A stretch of DNA of 64,000 nucleotides from Fictibacillus sp. BK138. GTDB taxonomy: Bacteria > Bacillota > Bacilli > Bacillales > Fictibacillaceae. The DNA lies in the NCBI RefSeq assembly GCF_004216955.1, contig NZ_SGXL01000001.1, positions 1,111,034 to 1,175,033 on the forward strand, read 5' to 3'. Below the pieces are notes generated by a model, which ran no database searches, was not told the DNA's origin, and saw nothing but the letters and a program-made list of their open reading frames with translations. Made by a program: the position numbers and the translations under genes. Of the stretch, positions 1 to 9,013 are shown in pieces. Positions within the stretch are counted from its first letter, which is position 1. Every line of letters begins with the position of its first letter.

Positions 1-578
1 TCGATACCGAAATCTGCTGGGAACAGCTTCTGAAACTTTTTAGCTAGGGTTATATGACCGATTCTAAGCGGCTGAAAGTTTCCAAATGAGTGTTTAACCG
101 ACTTTTCAACCGCAGAAAAATACTGTTTATAAACAGATGCTAAACTGCCCGATTTCCTGATCATCTCTTCAAAAACCTTCTCGTCATAATCCATGCAAAA
201 ATGTTTTCCCTCGATCTGCAGAAAGTGAACAGAAAGTATGGCATCGTCCAGTTCTGGCCAGACTTCACGAAGCAATTGTTCTGTTTCCAGTTCATATCCC
301 TCAATATAGTCAATTTCCAAACCTGATTTAATCGTAATGAATTTTTGGTAAGTCTTTTTTACTTCCTGCAGCTTTTGAAAATAATGAGTCAGATCTGAAT
401 ACAGCATGGCACTGTCTTTAGCAGGAGCAGGATCAGCAAAATTTTTAGGTAACGGGGCATGTTCGGTAAACGAGATCCCTTTTATACCTAGAGATATAGC
501 TCTTTCAATATACTTTTCGAATGAGTTATCAGACCCATGCGGACAAAACGGAGTATGGACGTGTCCATCATAATACAA
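1..578 (-). CDS. hisJ: Histidinol-phosphatase HisJ (PHP family), 3' end cut by window
   Basis: Hydrolyses L-histidinol phosphate to histidinol in histidine biosynthesis; cytoplasmic PHP-fold metallophosphatase. The first 192 codons are present and the C-terminus (family length about 265 residues) runs off the left edge. The N-terminus reads YYDGHVHTPFCPHGS, the metal-binding HxH of PHP enzymes, and later GHITLAKKFQKLFP is typical of HisJ. The start is taken as TTG at 576-578 because AAAGGAGGAGG precedes it by about 6 nt; no in-frame ATG comes before the HxH motif. It is divergent from ezrA, as in B. subtilis, which supports HisJ over another PHP protein. Confidence 0.93.
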   Translation of the reverse strand, partial: MYYDGHVHTPFCPHGSDNSFEKYIERAISLGIKGISFTEHAPLPKNFADPAPAKDSAMLYSDLTHYFQKLQEVKKTYQKFITIKSGLEIDYIEGYELETEQLLREVWPELDDAILSVHFLQIEGKHFCMDYDEKVFEEMIRKSGSLASVYKQYFSAVEKSVKHSFGNFQPLRIGHITLAKKFQKLFPADFGI

Positions 579-791
579 CCTTTTTCCTCCTCCTTTCGAC
601 AAAATCTTCATTAATTTGGAAAAAATTTATCAAATTATGCAATTTTTTTGCGTCAAATGTGTGTTTACATGTTATCATAAAAGCATTAAACTGCAATTTT
701 ATACACAAATAAACCTATTAAATAAAAAATGAAATTATTAATACATAATACAGGGAATTAAAGAAATAGAACAGTAGAAGGGGTGCCTCTA

Positions 792-2483
792 ATGATATAC
801 ATAGTCATTGCCATAGTTACATTCCTAGCATTAATCCTTTACGGTACCATGTCGCGCCGAAGAATATATAAAGAAATCGACCGCTTGGAAGCATGGAAAA
901 TGCAAATTATGAACCGTCCATTAACAGAAGAAATATCAAAAGTTAAGGGAATGGCGATGATCGGGGAAACGGAAGAAAAGTTTGAAATGTGGCGTCAGGA
1001 ATGGGATGAGATGGTTACGACCCACCTTCCAAATTTAGAAGAAGACCTGTTTGATGCAGAAGAGTATACGGACAAATATCGTTTTAAAAAAGCACGCACC
1101 ATTTTGAGTAGTGTAAATAACGCACTAGAAGGCATGGATACCAGAATGAAAGAAATAACTTCTGAAATCAATGAATTGGTGACGAGTGAAGAACTTAATA
1201 GGGAAGAAATCGTAGAAGCGAAAGAAAAGCTTCAGGAGACAAAAAAGTATTATTTAACACATATTCGCGCTCTTGGACAAACAGCGACGCTTTTTGATAA
1301 AGAATTAGATGAAATTAAATCACTGTTTGAGAATTTTGAAGCACTTACGGTTCAAGGCAGCCATCTCGAAGCGAGACAAAAACTTGTTGAAAGTTTAAAC
1401 CGCATATCTGAGTGCAAGACCAAGATGCAAGGTGTTCCTGAGCTACTTGTTATCTTGCAATCTGACATACCAGTATCTTTAAAAGAGCTTAGTGCAGGCT
1501 TTGTTGAGATGGAACAGCAAGGGTATGTACTGCATCACATTGGAATTGAAAAAGAGATCTCCTCTTTAAAAGAATTAAATGAAACAGCATTAAATAAAGT
1601 GTTTGAATTGGAACTAGAGTCAGCTCAAAAAGATATGGACGAGCTTATTCAGAAAATGGATCAGCTTTATGAAATGCTTGAAAATGAAGTTCATTCCAAA
1701 CAGTTTGTTATGAAAGAGAGAGAAATCTTTACATCTAACATTCAGAATCTGCAGGAACGGATTGAAAATCTTAAAGTGGAAACAGAAGTTGTTTCTTCCA
1801 CTTATTTAATTGAACAGAATGAAGCGGATATGCAAAAGAAAATTGAAAAGCTTTTCCACAAGCTGCAAAGCCGATTCATTATTATTCAAGAATCAATCGA
1901 TGAGAAAAAAGAGTCCTTTTCTGTTATTCGCGAAATGATGGAAGAAATGCAGAAACAAATGGAAGAACTGCAGCGTTCTCAAAAGGTGTATGAAGAGATG
2001 CTTCATAATCTGAGAAAAGATGAATTAGAGACAAAGCAGAGTCTTAAAGAATTAAGAAGAAAGCTTCTTGAAGCAAGACGAATGGTTCAAAAAAGCAATC
2101 TTCCTGGTCTTCCGGAACATTATCTAATTACGATTGGTAAAGCAGAAGAATACATCATAGAAGTTTCAAAAAAGCTGGATGAAAAGCCTTTGGAAATGTC
2201 TGATGTATCCTATGTACTAAATAAGGCTCATGATGCTGTGAACGAAGGATATGAAGAAACGTCTCAAATGATCGAGAATGCATTCCTGGCAGAAAAACTT
2301 ATTCAATATGGAAACAGATTTAGAAGTTCATATCAAACGGTTTCCATAAGATTGATTGAAGCTGAAATTGCGTTCCGAAACTATCAGTATGATGACGCAC
2401 TTCAGATTGCTGCTTCGGCGATCGAAAGTGTGCAGCCAGGAATACTAAAAGAAATGGAAATCAATATGAAATCACATGTATAA
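792..2483 (+). CDS. ezrA: Septation ring formation regulator EzrA
   Basis: Negative regulator of FtsZ ring assembly that also acts at the division septum, anchored in the membrane by its N-terminus. The 563-residue product (B. subtilis EzrA is 562) has one N-terminal membrane segment (about residues 2-21) followed by a basic stretch and then long Glu/Lys-rich coiled-coil repeats over the rest of the protein, the spectrin-like EzrA architecture. I use ATG 792, 8 nt after GAAGGGG; an upstream in-frame GTG at 783 lies inside that Shine-Dalgarno site. It lies between hisJ (divergent) and nifZ-thiI. The braB transporter gene found after ezrA in B. subtilis is absent here. Confidence 0.95.
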   Translation: MIYIVIAIVTFLALILYGTMSRRRIYKEIDRLEAWKMQIMNRPLTEEISKVKGMAMIGETEEKFEMWRQEWDEMVTTHLPNLEEDLFDAEEYTDKYRFKKARTILSSVNNALEGMDTRMKEITSEINELVTSEELNREEIVEAKEKLQETKKYYLTHIRALGQTATLFDKELDEIKSLFENFEALTVQGSHLEARQKLVESLNRISECKTKMQGVPELLVILQSDIPVSLKELSAGFVEMEQQGYVLHHIGIEKEISSLKELNETALNKVFELELESAQKDMDELIQKMDQLYEMLENEVHSKQFVMKEREIFTSNIQNLQERIENLKVETEVVSSTYLIEQNEADMQKKIEKLFHKLQSRFIIIQESIDEKKESFSVIREMMEEMQKQMEELQRSQKVYEEMLHNLRKDELETKQSLKELRRKLLEARRMVQKSNLPGLPEHYLITIGKAEEYIIEVSKKLDEKPLEMSDVSYVLNKAHDAVNEGYEETSQMIENAFLAEKLIQYGNRFRSSYQTVSIRLIEAEIAFRNYQYDDALQIAASAIESVQPGILKEMEINMKSHV

Positions 2484-2484
2484 G

Positions 2485-2516
2485 AACTGTCAGGATCTAT
2501 TTCCTGCAGTTTTTTT
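2485..2516 (+). terminator. Terminator after ezrA
   Basis: AACTGTCAGGA and TCCTGCAGTT form a stem with one bulge around a 6-nt loop, followed by a run of seven T. Confidence 0.7.
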
Positions 2517-2654
2517 ACTGTTGTAAAAGAGTGAATTTTACCCTATTGCAAAGACTATTTAGTAGGATTTGCATAGATGCCACGGTGTTTGAATTATGAT
2601 ATGATATTGTAATGTGCATTTGGGGACGGTATGTTTTAATTGGAGGATTCAACG

Positions 2655-3797
2655 ATGATTTATCTCGATAATAGTGCCACGACGAAGCCCTATAAAGAAG
2701 TGCTTGATACCTTTTTAACGGTTTCTGAAAAATATTTTGCTAATCCATCTTCACTCCATTCTAAAGGGGGAGAAGCGGAGAATCTGCTTACAGCTGCAAG
2801 AAAATCGATTTCAGCTTTATTAGATGTGCAGCCATCTGAAATTGTTTTCACCTCAGGTGGAACCGAGGGTAACAATATTGCTATAAAAGGAATAGCTTTT
2901 CAGCATCAGAACCGCGGAAAACATCTAATTACTACAGCGGTAGAACATGCATCATCTTATGAGTCATTTCAATACTTAGAAACACAGGGCTTTGAAGTAA
3001 CTTATTTGCCAGTAGATGAGGCAGGTGTGGTTTCAATAGAAGATCTAAAGGAAGCATTACGCCCAGAGACAGTTCTCGTTTCGATGCTTCATGTAAATAA
3101 TGAGACCGGAACGATTCAGCCTATTGAAGAAATCGGTAAGATTTTAAAAGAACATAAAAAGATCTTTTTCCATGTCGATAATGTACAAGGAATCGGGAAA
3201 GTTCCTCTGCAGTTAAAAGAATGGGGAATAGACCTTTGCACCATTTCTGCTCATAAAATACACGGCTTGAAGGGCACGGGTTTGCTCTATATCAAAAATG
3301 GTGTAACTCTATCTGCCCTTTTTACAGGCGGTGAACAAGAATATCGAAAGCGTGCAGGAACAGAGAATGTGGCTGGAATTGCATCCATGGCAAAGGCTTT
3401 ACGGTTGACTCTGGATGAGATGCGCATTAAAAAAGAAAAGATGCTGGAAGTAAAGCAAGTATTTACAGAAGGTTTGAAAAATATAGAAGGGGTAGAGCTC
3501 AATACACCAGAGAAACATTCAGCTCCTCATATTGTTAATTTTTCTGTAGAAGGCATTAAACCAGAGGTGCTGATTCACGCACTTGATAAAAGGAATATAT
3601 TTGTTTCGACAAGGTCGGCATGTTCTTCGAAACAAGGAGGAGCAAGCAGGATCCTATTGGAAATGGGTCTTGACGAACGACGCGCCTCGACTGCGATTCG
3701 TATCAGCACATCGTACGACAACACATTAGAAGAGGCAAAAAACACTTTAAAAGTATTGGAAGAAGAAATTTTAAATTTTAAAAAGGTAATGAGGTAA
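2655..3797 (+). CDS. nifZ: Cysteine desulfurase (IscS/NifS-like) paired with ThiI
   Basis: PLP-dependent desulfurase that takes sulfur from cysteine as an enzyme persulfide and, in Bacillus, hands it to ThiI for 4-thiouridine in tRNA. The 380-residue product begins MIYLDNSATT, has the PLP-lysine motif SAHKIHG at about residue 200, and the mobile active-cysteine loop TRSACSSKQGG at about 322, all class V aminotransferase features. ATG 2655 is chosen because GGAGG lies 8 nt upstream; the earlier in-frame TTG at 2640 overlaps that site. thiI starts 5 nt after the stop, so the pair is one operon, which marks this as the NifZ-type partner rather than SufS or YrvO. Confidence 0.93.
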   Translation: MIYLDNSATTKPYKEVLDTFLTVSEKYFANPSSLHSKGGEAENLLTAARKSISALLDVQPSEIVFTSGGTEGNNIAIKGIAFQHQNRGKHLITTAVEHASSYESFQYLETQGFEVTYLPVDEAGVVSIEDLKEALRPETVLVSMLHVNNETGTIQPIEEIGKILKEHKKIFFHVDNVQGIGKVPLQLKEWGIDLCTISAHKIHGLKGTGLLYIKNGVTLSALFTGGEQEYRKRAGTENVAGIASMAKALRLTLDEMRIKKEKMLEVKQVFTEGLKNIEGVELNTPEKHSAPHIVNFSVEGIKPEVLIHALDKRNIFVSTRSACSSKQGGASRILLEMGLDERRASTAIRISTSYDNTLEEAKNTLKVLEEEILNFKKVMR

Positions 3798-3802
3798 TAT
3801 AA

Positions 3803-5014
3803 ATGCTTTATGATCATTTAGTAGTACGTTATGGAGAATTATCTCTAAAAGGGAAGAACAGAAGACATTTCGAATCCCAATTATTTGTCACTGTAAAAAG
3901 AAAGCTACGTCAATATGACAAACTTAAAATGGCTAAATTATTTGACCAAATTGTTGTTGAATTGAATGGCGAGCCACATGAGCCTGTTGTAAAAGCACTT
4001 CAGGACATCTTTGGTATTCACTCGATCAGCCTTGCACTTAGAGCAGAAAATGATTTAGCAGAAATCCAAAAAGCAGCTTTACTTGCACTTAAAGAAGCGA
4101 TGATTCAAAAAGGGACTTTTAAAGTAACAGGAAAGCGTTCATTAAAATCCTTTCCTGTAAACTCCATGCAGCTTAACCGTGAAGTAGGCGGTTATCTTTT
4201 AGAGCATACAGATGGCCTTACAGTTGATGTTCATAATCCTGATGTAAATGTGAAAGTAGAAGTTAAAGATACAGGGACGTACATCAGCTGCCAGACTTTT
4301 GAGGGTGCTGGCGGTCTGCCGATAGGTGTTGGAGGAAAAGCAATGCTCATGCTTTCTGGCGGAATTGACAGTCCTGTTGCAGGATATCTAACAATGAAAC
4401 GCGGAGTCCGCATTGAAGGAGTTCATTTTCACAGCCCACCGTTTACAAGTGAACGCGCTAAACAAAAAGTTGTTGATCTTACACAGGAACTGACACGCTA
4501 TAGCGGAGGGAAGATCAAACTTCATATCGTTCCGTTTACAACGATTCAGCAAACGATTAAAGACAAAATTCCTGCTAGCTACAGCATGACCATCATGAGA
4601 CGTGTAATGTTGAGAATTACGGAAAAGCTCGCTGAAAATAACCATGCAATGGCGATTGCGAACGGAGAAAATTTGGGACAGGTAGCCAGCCAGACGATGC
4701 ACAGCATGTACGCGATAAACGAAGTAACAAACATGCCGATTCTGCGTCCTGTTATCACGATGGATAAGCAGGAAATCATGAATATCTCCCATAAGATCGG
4801 AACTTATGATATCTCGATTCGTCCATACGAAGACTGTTGCACAATCTTTTTGCCATCTGCTCCAAAAACAAAGCCAAAGCGTGAAAAGGCCATACGGTTT
4901 GAACAAAATATCGAAAACCTTGAAGAACTCGTTGAAGAAGCCGTTCAGAATGTGGAAACCATCATTCTTGAAGAAGGCAAGACAACTGAAAATACATTTG
5001 AAGATTTGTTCTAA
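3803..5014 (+). CDS. thiI: tRNA 4-thiouridine synthase ThiI
   Basis: Adenylates U8 of tRNA and inserts sulfur to give 4-thiouridine; in some organisms it also serves thiamine synthesis. The 403-residue protein has an N-terminal ferredoxin-like/THUMP region (about 1-165) and a PP-loop ATP pyrophosphatase domain with LSGGIDSPV near residue 184. It ends without the C-terminal rhodanese domain of E. coli ThiI, as in the short Bacillus form (401 residues), consistent with direct sulfur delivery from the desulfurase encoded just upstream. ATG 3803 has GAGGTAA 6 nt before it. Confidence 0.96.
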   Translation: MLYDHLVVRYGELSLKGKNRRHFESQLFVTVKRKLRQYDKLKMAKLFDQIVVELNGEPHEPVVKALQDIFGIHSISLALRAENDLAEIQKAALLALKEAMIQKGTFKVTGKRSLKSFPVNSMQLNREVGGYLLEHTDGLTVDVHNPDVNVKVEVKDTGTYISCQTFEGAGGLPIGVGGKAMLMLSGGIDSPVAGYLTMKRGVRIEGVHFHSPPFTSERAKQKVVDLTQELTRYSGGKIKLHIVPFTTIQQTIKDKIPASYSMTIMRRVMLRITEKLAENNHAMAIANGENLGQVASQTMHSMYAINEVTNMPILRPVITMDKQEIMNISHKIGTYDISIRPYEDCCTIFLPSAPKTKPKREKAIRFEQNIENLEELVEEAVQNVETIILEEGKTTENTFEDLF

Positions 5015-5050
5015 TAAAAGCCTGCACATTTTTGGTGCAGGCTTTTATTA
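5013..5050 (+). terminator. Terminator after thiI
   Basis: AATAAAAGCCTGCAC and GTGCAGGCTTTTATT are perfectly complementary around a 7-nt loop; the stem starts inside the thiI stop codon and its A/T flanks make it usable in both directions. Confidence 0.9.
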
Positions 5051-5148
5051 TTGACAAAACCTTATGAAATGGCAATACTCACAACAATTTCCAAGAATTG
5101 AAACGGCCATTTCGTCACACATTATTAGTACAAAGGAGGTGAAACAAA

Positions 5149-5337
5149 ATGGCAAACCAAAGCAACCAATTAGTAGTGCCAGGTGCACAACAAGCTGTTG
5201 ACCAAATGAAATATGAAATCGCTTCTGAATTCGGTGTAAACCTTGGACCAGATTCAACTTCTCGTGCTAACGGATCTGTAGGTGGAGAAATCACTAAGCG
5301 TCTAGTAGCTCAAGCTCTAGGTGGATACAAAAAATAA
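5149..5337 (+). CDS. sspA: Alpha/beta-type small acid-soluble spore protein
   Basis: DNA-binding spore-core protein that protects spore DNA from UV and heat and is degraded at germination. The 62-residue product contains the family signatures [10 protein letters not shown] (containing the EIASEFGV site cut by the GPR protease), [22 protein letters not shown] and a short N-terminal tail. It is a few residues shorter than B. subtilis SspA (69). AAAGGAGGTGA precedes the ATG by 8 nt, a very strong site as expected for an abundant spore protein. The position just after thiI matches sspA of B. subtilis. Expression would be forespore sigma-G; I could not fix the promoter elements with confidence. 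Confidence 0.95.
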   Translation: MANQSNQLVVPGAQQAVDQMKYEIASEFGVNLGPDSTSRANGSVGGEITKRLVAQALGGYKK

Positions 5338-5353
5338 ATAATAAATGGCTAAC

Positions 5354-5379
5354 GGAGCGGGTTGTCCCCGCTCCTTTTT
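5354..5379 (+). terminator. Terminator after the SASP gene
   Basis: GGAGCGGG and CCCGCTCC pair around a short loop (GTTGTCC region), followed by TTTTTA. Confidence 0.9.
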
Positions 5380-5479
5380 AATTTGTTATTATTTGCTGAC
5401 GAAATTTTAAAAATTTTCTAAAATATATTATAATGTTAATTGTAGTCAACATGATGATATCGAAAGGGTGGATGTTAAA

Positions 5480-7054
5480 ATGAATTTGGCAGCTCCAAGT
5501 ATCTACAATTTAACAGAGGAAATTGAAAAATACACAGAGAACCCCGAAAAATTTGCTCTAATCTGGATGAACGAAGACAATGAAAGACAGACCATAACCT
5601 ATAAAAAATTAATTGAACGATCAAACCAAATTGCTAATTCACTTGAGGAATTGGGTTTAGCCAAGGGTGATCGCGTTCTTGTTATTATGCCGCGGTTAAT
5701 TGAGACATACGCTGTTTATATTGCGTGTTTAAAAGCAGGCATCACCGTTATCCCATGTTCGGAAATGCTTAGAGCTAAAGACTTGAGCTACCGTGTTCAG
5801 CATAGTGAAGCAAAAGCAATAATTGCAGACCATCAGTACACAGAACAGGTAAACGAAATAAAAGACACTCTTCCAACCCTTACATACAAAATAAGCGCTA
5901 ACGGTGACACGGAAAATTGGTTAAGTTTAAATGCGATAACAGAAAATGTAAGCGTTTCCTACAAAGCGCCTGAAACTTCTAAGGATGATATGGCTTTTTT
6001 ATCCTATACATCAGGGACAACAGGACAGCCTAAAGGTGTTGTACATACACATGGATGGGCATATGCACATATCCGTACTGCAGCTAAAAGCTGGTTAAAT
6101 ATTTCTGAATCCGATAAGGTCTGGGCTACGGCAGGACCTGGCTGGCAAAAATGGATTTGGAGTCCATTTCTTTCGACTCTGGGTACAGGTGCTGCAGGAT
6201 TTGTCTATCAAGGGAAATTTGATCCTCAAAAATATTTAACGCTACTAGAGAACGAACAGGTTTCTGTTTTATGCTGCACCCCGACAGAATATCGATTAAT
6301 GGCAAAAGTGGACAACCTCGATCAGTATCGTTTACCTCAGTTAAGAAGTGCCGTTTCCGCAGGAGAACCACTAAATCGAGAGGTAATCGATACATTTGAA
6401 AAGTATTTCCATATTAAAGTCCGTGACGGTTATGGCCAAACGGAAAATACTTTGCTAGTTGGTACCATGGAAGGCATGGAAATTAAACCAGGATCGATGG
6501 GTAAGCCAACACCTGGAAATGATGTTGAAATCATTGATGAGAATGGTAATCCAGTAAAGGCTGGTGAAGTTGGTGACATCGCCGTCCACAAAAACTGTCC
6601 AGCACTTTTTAAAGAGTATTATAAAGATCAAGATCGAACATTAATGGCATTTAGAGGAGATTATTACGTTACAGGGGATAAAGCGAAGAAAGATGATGAT
6701 GGGTACTTCTGGTTTGAAGGAAGAGGAGATGACATCATTATTTCATCAGGCTATACGATTGGTCCATTTGAAGTTGAAGACGCCCTTGTAAAACACCCAG
6801 CGGTTAAAGAGTGTGCGGTTGTGGCAAGTCCTGATGAAATTAGAGGACATATTGTAAAAGCATTTGTAGTCTTAAGAGATGAATCGGCGAGCAAAGAAGC
6901 TTTAACACCAGAATTGCAGGAGCATGTTAAACAGCTTACAGCACCTTATAAATATCCACGCTTGATTGAGTATGTGAGCGATCTTCCGAAAACGACTTCA
7001 GGAAAGATTCGGCGTATCGAGCTTCGTCAGTTAGAAGCATCGAAAACGAGATAA
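5480..7054 (+). CDS. Acyl-CoA synthetase (AMP-forming), YtcI-like
   Basis: ANL-superfamily ligase that activates a carboxylate as acyl-AMP and transfers it to CoA. The 524-residue product carries the adenylate motif YTSGTTGQPKGVVH near residue 175, DGYGQTEN near 318, the hinge motif GRGDDIIISSGY near 415, and the C-terminal catalytic lysine in LPKTTSGKIRR. It is related to medium- or branched-chain acyl-CoA synthetases (MbcS/YtcI) rather than long-chain FadD; the exact acid is not readable. ATG 5480 follows GGTGG by 8 nt and is preferred to the GTG at 5468. As in B. subtilis, it lies between the SASP gene and ytcJ. Confidence 0.88.
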   Translation: MNLAAPSIYNLTEEIEKYTENPEKFALIWMNEDNERQTITYKKLIERSNQIANSLEELGLAKGDRVLVIMPRLIETYAVYIACLKAGITVIPCSEMLRAKDLSYRVQHSEAKAIIADHQYTEQVNEIKDTLPTLTYKISANGDTENWLSLNAITENVSVSYKAPETSKDDMAFLSYTSGTTGQPKGVVHTHGWAYAHIRTAAKSWLNISESDKVWATAGPGWQKWIWSPFLSTLGTGAAGFVYQGKFDPQKYLTLLENEQVSVLCCTPTEYRLMAKVDNLDQYRLPQLRSAVSAGEPLNREVIDTFEKYFHIKVRDGYGQTENTLLVGTMEGMEIKPGSMGKPTPGNDVEIIDENGNPVKAGEVGDIAVHKNCPALFKEYYKDQDRTLMAFRGDYYVTGDKAKKDDDGYFWFEGRGDDIIISSGYTIGPFEVEDALVKHPAVKECAVVASPDEIRGHIVKAFVVLRDESASKEALTPELQEHVKQLTAPYKYPRLIEYVSDLPKTTSGKIRRIELRQLEASKTR

Positions 7055-7060
7055 ACTTGA

Positions 7061-7089
7061 AAAAAGCAGGCTATTGTCTGCTTTTTATT
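7061..7089 (+). terminator. Terminator after the acyl-CoA synthetase
   Basis: AAAAGCAG and CTGCTTTT pair around an 8-nt loop with T-rich 3' flank. It lies before the YtcJ start, so an upstream extension of that ORF to 7074 is not plausible. Confidence 0.8.
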
Positions 7090-7139
7090 TTGAAAACCGT
7101 TATAATACTAAAAAGCAAATGCACAAAGGTGGTAGTATA

Positions 7140-8747
7140 GTGGGTACTTTGTTTCACAACGGAACCATATATACAATGGTCAGTGAAAATGATCAATGTG
7201 AGGCAGTATATGTAGAAGCAGGGAAAATTGTAAAAACAGGAACAAAGAATGAGCTGCATGATTTGTATGGCAGCGAAATTTCTAAAACTGTCGATTTAGC
7301 AGGCAATGTGATGTTTCCCGGATTTGTGGACAGTCATCTCCATCTCATCGGCCATGGTGAAAAGCTTATAAGGTTAGACCTCTCAGAAATGACTTCTGCA
7401 GAAGAAATGGAAAAAGCGCTTAAAGAAAAAGCCCAAACCTTGGATAAAGATGAGTGGCTCCTTGGAGAGGGATGGAACGAGAACAATTTTATCGACCGAA
7501 AAATTTTTCACAAGCTCGAATTAGATGCTATTGCAGATGGACGACCGGTCTTATTATCAAGAGTGTGCCGTCATGCATTTTTGGCGAATTCAAAAGCTCT
7601 TGAATTAGCTGGCATTACGAACGAAACACCTGATCCGGCGGGTGGTATTATTAAAAGGGATGCTGACGGGGAACCTACTGGTTTATTGCATGATAGTGCA
7701 GCTGAACTAGTAAAAAAAGCTGTACCTGAAGTTTCGCAGGACTATTTGAACAAAGCTTTAAAAACATCTGTTGAATATCTTCTCTCATTAGGGTTAACCG
7801 GTGGGCATACGGAAGATCTCAGTTATTATGGATATGTTGAGCGGCCATTAAAAGCTTTCAAAAAAGTTTTTGAAGAAGATGATGTAAGGTTTAAAGCCCA
7901 TTTACTTGTTCATCATGAGGCACTTGATGATTTTAAGAAGGTTAAACCTGGTTATCAGCTGCCATTTGTAGAATATGGAGCCATGAAGATTTTCGGGGAT
8001 GGAGCTTTTGGAGGACGAACAGCATGGCTTTCTCATCCTTATAATGATGCTCCCGAAACCTCTGGTGTCTATATTCATGAAGACGATGAACTATTAAACC
8101 TGATACAAAAAGCACGGAAAGAAGAGATGAATATTGCGGTTCACACCATCGGTGATATGGCACTTCAGAAAACGATTGAAGCCATTAAGAAATGTCCGCC
8201 TTCTGGGGGCAGAGACCGTTTAATTCATGCAGGTTTAGTATCAGATTATTTAATTGAAGAGATGAAGAAGATGTCCGTTATTTTAGATGTTCAGCCTAGT
8301 TTTGTTGCATCCGATTTCCCGTGGCTGATTGAGCGTCTCGGTACCGATAGAATTCCATATGCTTATGCTTTTAGAACCTTATTGGATGAAGGTATTATTT
8401 GTGCGGGAGGATCAGATGCTCCAATAGAACCCGTAGATCCACTGCTAGGCATCTATGCAGCTATTACAAGAAGAAAACCTGGTGAAGACCATGAAGGGTA
8501 TGTTCCAGAGCAAAAGCTTACAAGACATGAGGCGATTGGTTTATACACATATGGTAGTGCTGAAGCTATAAGTCAAGAACATTATAGAGGATACATTAAA
8601 GAAGGATATGCGGCAGATTTTACGGTATATGACCGTGATCTCTTTACAGTGCCTATCGATGATTTATTGAATGCAGAAGTAGTTTACACAATGGTAGATG
8701 GTGAAATCGCATTCAGCCATTCTTCAAAAAAAGTACCATCTGAATAA
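7140..8747 (+). CDS. Amidohydrolase family protein YtcJ-like
   Basis: Metal-dependent amidohydrolase of the imidazolonepropionase/DUF (YtcJ/NfdA-type) group; substrate unknown. The 535-residue product has the metal ligands in DSHLHLIGHG (about residue 64), a later histidine in AVHTIGDMA, and GGSDAPIEPVDP near residue 422 carrying the catalytic aspartate. I chose GTG 7140 because AAAGGTGG lies 7 nt upstream and because residues before it would be coded inside the preceding terminator. The length fits B. subtilis YtcJ (529). It converges on ppnKB across a bidirectional terminator. Confidence 0.9.
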   Translation: MGTLFHNGTIYTMVSENDQCEAVYVEAGKIVKTGTKNELHDLYGSEISKTVDLAGNVMFPGFVDSHLHLIGHGEKLIRLDLSEMTSAEEMEKALKEKAQTLDKDEWLLGEGWNENNFIDRKIFHKLELDAIADGRPVLLSRVCRHAFLANSKALELAGITNETPDPAGGIIKRDADGEPTGLLHDSAAELVKKAVPEVSQDYLNKALKTSVEYLLSLGLTGGHTEDLSYYGYVERPLKAFKKVFEEDDVRFKAHLLVHHEALDDFKKVKPGYQLPFVEYGAMKIFGDGAFGGRTAWLSHPYNDAPETSGVYIHEDDELLNLIQKARKEEMNIAVHTIGDMALQKTIEAIKKCPPSGGRDRLIHAGLVSDYLIEEMKKMSVILDVQPSFVASDFPWLIERLGTDRIPYAYAFRTLLDEGIICAGGSDAPIEPVDPLLGIYAAITRRKPGEDHEGYVPEQKLTRHEAIGLYTYGSAEAISQEHYRGYIKEGYAADFTVYDRDLFTVPIDDLLNAEVVYTMVDGEIAFSHSSKKVPSE

Positions 8748-8810
8748 GAAACAGCCTGCATGCCCATGCAGTTTGTAGTTTTTAACTAAGAATAGTTTGC
8801 CAACCTTGTC

Positions 8811-8912
8811 GAAAAGCCTATAAATTTATTTGAAGGCCCATAAAATATTGTTGAAGGACCATAAAAAGTTATGAAGGTTCATAAAAAAATTTAAAGGCTC
8901 ATAAGTTCAATT
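8811..8912 (+). repeat. Tandem array of five ~20-nt degenerate repeats (GAAGGNCCATAAA)
   Basis: Copies begin near 8811, 8831, 8852, 8872 and 8892. The shared core is GAAGG, two variable bases, then CATAAA, with a T-rich spacer. Period is 20-21 nt. The copies differ at several places. No coding potential is seen, and the array sits between the ytcJ stop and the convergent terminator. Confidence 0.8.
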
Positions 8913-8942
8913 TTGGCCTTGAATAAGCTAACTATATCGATA

Positions 8943-8977
8943 TAAAAAGCAGGTTCCTAAAAGGAAACCTGCTTTTA
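8943..8977. terminator. Bidirectional terminator between convergent ytcJ and ppnKB
   Basis: AAAAAGCAGGTTCC and GGAAACCTGCTTTT form a long stem with one bulged base and a short A-rich loop, with A-run on one side and T-run on the other. Confidence 0.88.
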
Positions 8978-9013
8978 TATGGTATTTAAGCTAAAACAAA
9001 TTCGTTTGGAGCT

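Noticed and set aside
521-712. 63-codon open frame over the hisJ-ezrA gap
   Set aside because: It overlaps the start of hisJ on the other strand and has low-complexity composition.
7074-7139. N-terminal extension of the YtcJ protein
   Set aside because: The region is within and after the terminator of the previous gene and the good ribosome site is at 7125-7132.
8811-8912. Possible CRISPR array
   Set aside because: Repeats are short and degenerate, spacers are only a few nucleotides, and no cas gene lies nearby.
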